Shown here: in pieces, positions 5,943-7,041 of the stretch
How positions within the stretch are numbered: the first letter of the stretch is position 1
Layout: every line of letters begins with the position of its first letter
Source: an uncultured Eubacteriales bacterium
GTDB lineage: Bacteria > Bacillota > Clostridia > Monoglobales > Monoglobaceae
NCBI GenBank assembly: GCA_900542675.1
Contig: UQOT01000093.1
Coordinates: forward strand, 1-7,041
DNA length: 7,041 nucleotides
Direction of reading: 5' to 3'
Made by a program: the position numbers and the translations under genes
The notes under the pieces: generated by a model
What the model was told of the DNA's origin: nothing
Seen by the model: only the letters and a program-made list of their open reading frames with translations
Database searches by the model: none

Positions 5943-5999
5943 ATTATCACCATACTTTTTAAAATATTGTATATTATTTCAAAAAAGCATATGGGCGAT

Positions 6000-6016
6000 G
6001 CATAACACCATTATGC
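6000..6016. promoter_or_regulatory. Inverted repeat upstream of the XRE gene, candidate operator
   Basis: GCATAA (6000-6005) and TTATGC (6011-6016) form a perfect 6-bp inverted repeat around CACCA. The core CACCAT recurs at 5948-5953 next to the XRE start codon. XRE regulators often bind such short palindromes to repress themselves. I could not find a convincing -35/-10 pair for this operon, so placement relative to a promoter is unknown. Confidence 0.35.
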
Positions 6017-6024
6017 TATTATAT

Positions 6025-6065
6025 AAAAAAGACACATAAGGGAGCGTCAACTCGACACACCCTTA
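6025..6065 (-). terminator. Hairpin with trailing T-run, possible terminator for the aminotransferase gene, related to the nearby repeat
   Basis: On the minus strand TAAGGG-T-GTGTC, loop GAGTT, GACGC-T-CCCTTA (6065-6037) folds into 6 + 5 base pairs with one T-T mismatch and one G-U pair. A run of six Ts (6030-6025) follows after 6 bases. The fold is better as minus-strand RNA than plus-strand RNA, which has a C-A mismatch. The distance between stem and T-run is longer than ideal. The hairpin is also related in sequence to the repeat arms at 6111-6223. Confidence 0.45.
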
Positions 6066-6110
6066 GACTTTCGAAAAGACTTAATTTAGCATAACAACAG
6101 CATAAACATA

Positions 6111-6223
6111 TGTAGGAAACGACGACCTCGGCGTTCCGTGCAAATTAACGTCTGACGCCATATAATGCAGGTTTGCCGCCTCACGTTAGCTTAGCACGGA
6201 GCGCCGAGTCGACGCTCCCTACA
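6111..6223. mobile_element. 113-bp MITE/REP-like inverted-repeat element
   Basis: The left end (6111-6141) and the reverse complement of the right end (6194-6223) both begin TGTAGG and end in TCCGTGC; 26 of 30 aligned positions agree, with one single-base gap. The similarity continues inward (TAACGT on both sides), so the whole is a long imperfect palindrome. Each arm also folds on itself, for example GGAGCG...CGCTCC in the right arm. It encodes no protein. No clear target-site duplication is seen in the flanks. It resembles the non-coding, GC-richer palindromic repeats found in many gut Clostridia; that comparison is from memory, not a search. Confidence 0.65.
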
Positions 6224-6328
6224 AATAAGTTTGCTTCACTTTTTCATAGCAAAAACAGAAAATATTTTCAGATGCTTTTTATAAAGAAACAAAAAATTAA
6301 AGTTATCAAATTATTATCTATTGATTAT
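6224..6328. other. AT-rich spacer downstream of the aminotransferase gene
   Basis: This is very AT-rich DNA with no coding potential. It contains a perfect palindrome GAAAATATTTTC (6259-6270) and a weak TTTGCT/AGCAAA hairpin (6230-6253). Neither is a convincing terminator, and I see nothing else. Confidence 0.4.
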
Positions 6329-7041
6329 CTATCGTACTTCTCTTAAAAATGCCTCCATCCGGTTTAATGCTTCGTTTATGTTTTCGATGGAGTATGCGTA
6401 GGAGCAGCGGATAAATCCTTCGCCGCTCTTGCCGAATGCGCCGCCGGGAACTACTGCAAGTTTCTTGCTGTACAGCAGCTTTTCGCAGAACGCATTTGAG
6501 TCGAGTCCCGCGCTTTCGATACACGGGAAGCAATAAAACGCGCCGCGCGGCTCGAAACAGCTAAGTCCCATTGCATTAAAACCGCCGACTATAACCTGAC
6601 GGCGGTAGTTGTACTCGCGCCGCATCATCTCTATATCCTCATCGCCGTTTCTGAGCGCCTCAATCGCAGCATACTGTGCAGTTGTCGGCGCGGACATAAT
6701 TGCGTACTGGTGAACCTTGGTCATTGCCTTAATCAGAGCGGGATGCCCGAGTGCGTATCCGAGTCTCCAGCCCGTCATAGCGTAAGCCTTGGAAAAGCCG
6801 CTTACAATAACCGTTCTCTCGTACATTCCGTCAATTTCGGCGATAGACACGTGTCTGTCGTCGCTGTATGTAAGCTCTGCGTAAATCTCGTCCGAAAGCA
6901 CCATTATATCGGTTCCGCGCAGAACCTCGGCAATCCCCTCGAGGTCAGCCCTCTCCATAACCGCTCCCGTCGGATTATTCGGAAAAGGCAGAACAAGCGC
7001 GCGGGTTTTGGGCGTAATCGCCGCTTTTAATTCCTCAGGCG
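6329..7041 (-). CDS. Class I PLP-dependent aminotransferase, aspartate-aminotransferase type, 5' end beyond window
   Basis: The 236 visible residues are the C-terminal 60% of a fold-type I aminotransferase of about 390 residues, which moves amino groups between amino acids and 2-oxo acids in the cytoplasm. The visible frame enters at the right edge and contains PFPNNPTGAV, whose Asn contacts PLP. SDEIYAEL follows, with the Asp and Tyr that hold the pyridine ring. The Schiff-base lysine is in SGFSKAYAMTGWRLGY (Lys codon 6788-6790). GEGFIRCSYA near the C-terminus carries the Arg that binds the substrate carboxylate. All key residues in the visible part are present. An internal ATG at 6958 is not the start, because the family motif continues upstream of it. 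Substrate choice (aspartate, aromatic or other) cannot be decided from this part. The gene is transcribed towards the repeat element and hairpin at 6025-6223. Confidence 0.93.
   Translation of the reverse strand, partial: PEELKAAITPKTRALVLPFPNNPTGAVMERADLEGIAEVLRGTDIMVLSDEIYAELTYSDDRHVSIAEIDGMYERTVIVSGFSKAYAMTGWRLGYALGHPALIKAMTKVHQYAIMSAPTTAQYAAIEALRNGDEDIEMMRREYNYRRQVIVGGFNAMGLSCFEPRGAFYCFPCIESAGLDSNAFCEKLLYSKKLAVVPGGAFGKSGEGFIRCSYAYSIENINEALNRMEAFLREVR

Noticed and set aside
6318..7030. Other open frames opposite or within the aminotransferase region (6318-6533 minus, 6710-7030 plus)
   Set aside because: They overlap the aminotransferase frame with its intact catalytic motifs and show no family features.
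1..7041. tRNA, rRNA, CRISPR array, transposase or phage genes
   Set aside because: No cloverleaf, rRNA sequence, regularly spaced direct repeats or recombinase motifs were seen on either strand.

Overview
The window looks like chromosomal DNA from a low-to-moderate GC Gram-positive bacterium, probably a gut-type Clostridia/Oscillospirales member. The reasons are purine-rich AGGAG ribosome sites, consensus SigA-type promoters, AT-rich intergenic DNA and the gene families present. This lineage assignment is inference; no rRNA or marker gene is in the window.

Layout. (1) 1-1522, minus strand: acetolactate synthase large subunit (ilvB), whose 3' end runs off the left edge; it has a perfect consensus promoter. 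(2) 1728-2854, plus strand: two overlapping half-length chromate-transporter (CHR family) genes with their own divergent promoter. (3) 2855-3228: a compact intergenic locus in which a plus-strand promoter drives a short mRNA for a 21-residue hydrophobic peptide, and a perfect-consensus minus-strand promoter drives a roughly 95-nt non-coding RNA. The two converge on one bidirectional terminator. This is the architecture of a type I toxin-antitoxin module and is the most interesting feature here. (4) 3229-4089, plus: an EamA/DMT-type transporter. (5) 4058-5942, minus: a small XRE-type regulator followed by a ComEC-type DNA-uptake channel that lacks the usual C-terminal metallo-beta-lactamase domain; its end overlaps the transporter gene. 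(6) 5943-6328: a non-coding gap with a candidate operator, a terminator-like hairpin and a 113-bp MITE/REP-like inverted-repeat element. (7) 6329-7041, minus: the C-terminal part of a class I PLP aminotransferase, whose 5' end lies beyond the right edge.

The genes do not form one pathway. ilvB and the aminotransferase both belong to amino-acid metabolism but are about 5 kb apart with unrelated genes between. The functional units are the divergent ilvB/chr promoter region, the chr gene pair, the peptide/antisense RNA pair, the single transporter gene and the regulator-comEC pair. No tRNA, rRNA, CRISPR array, transposase or phage gene was seen.
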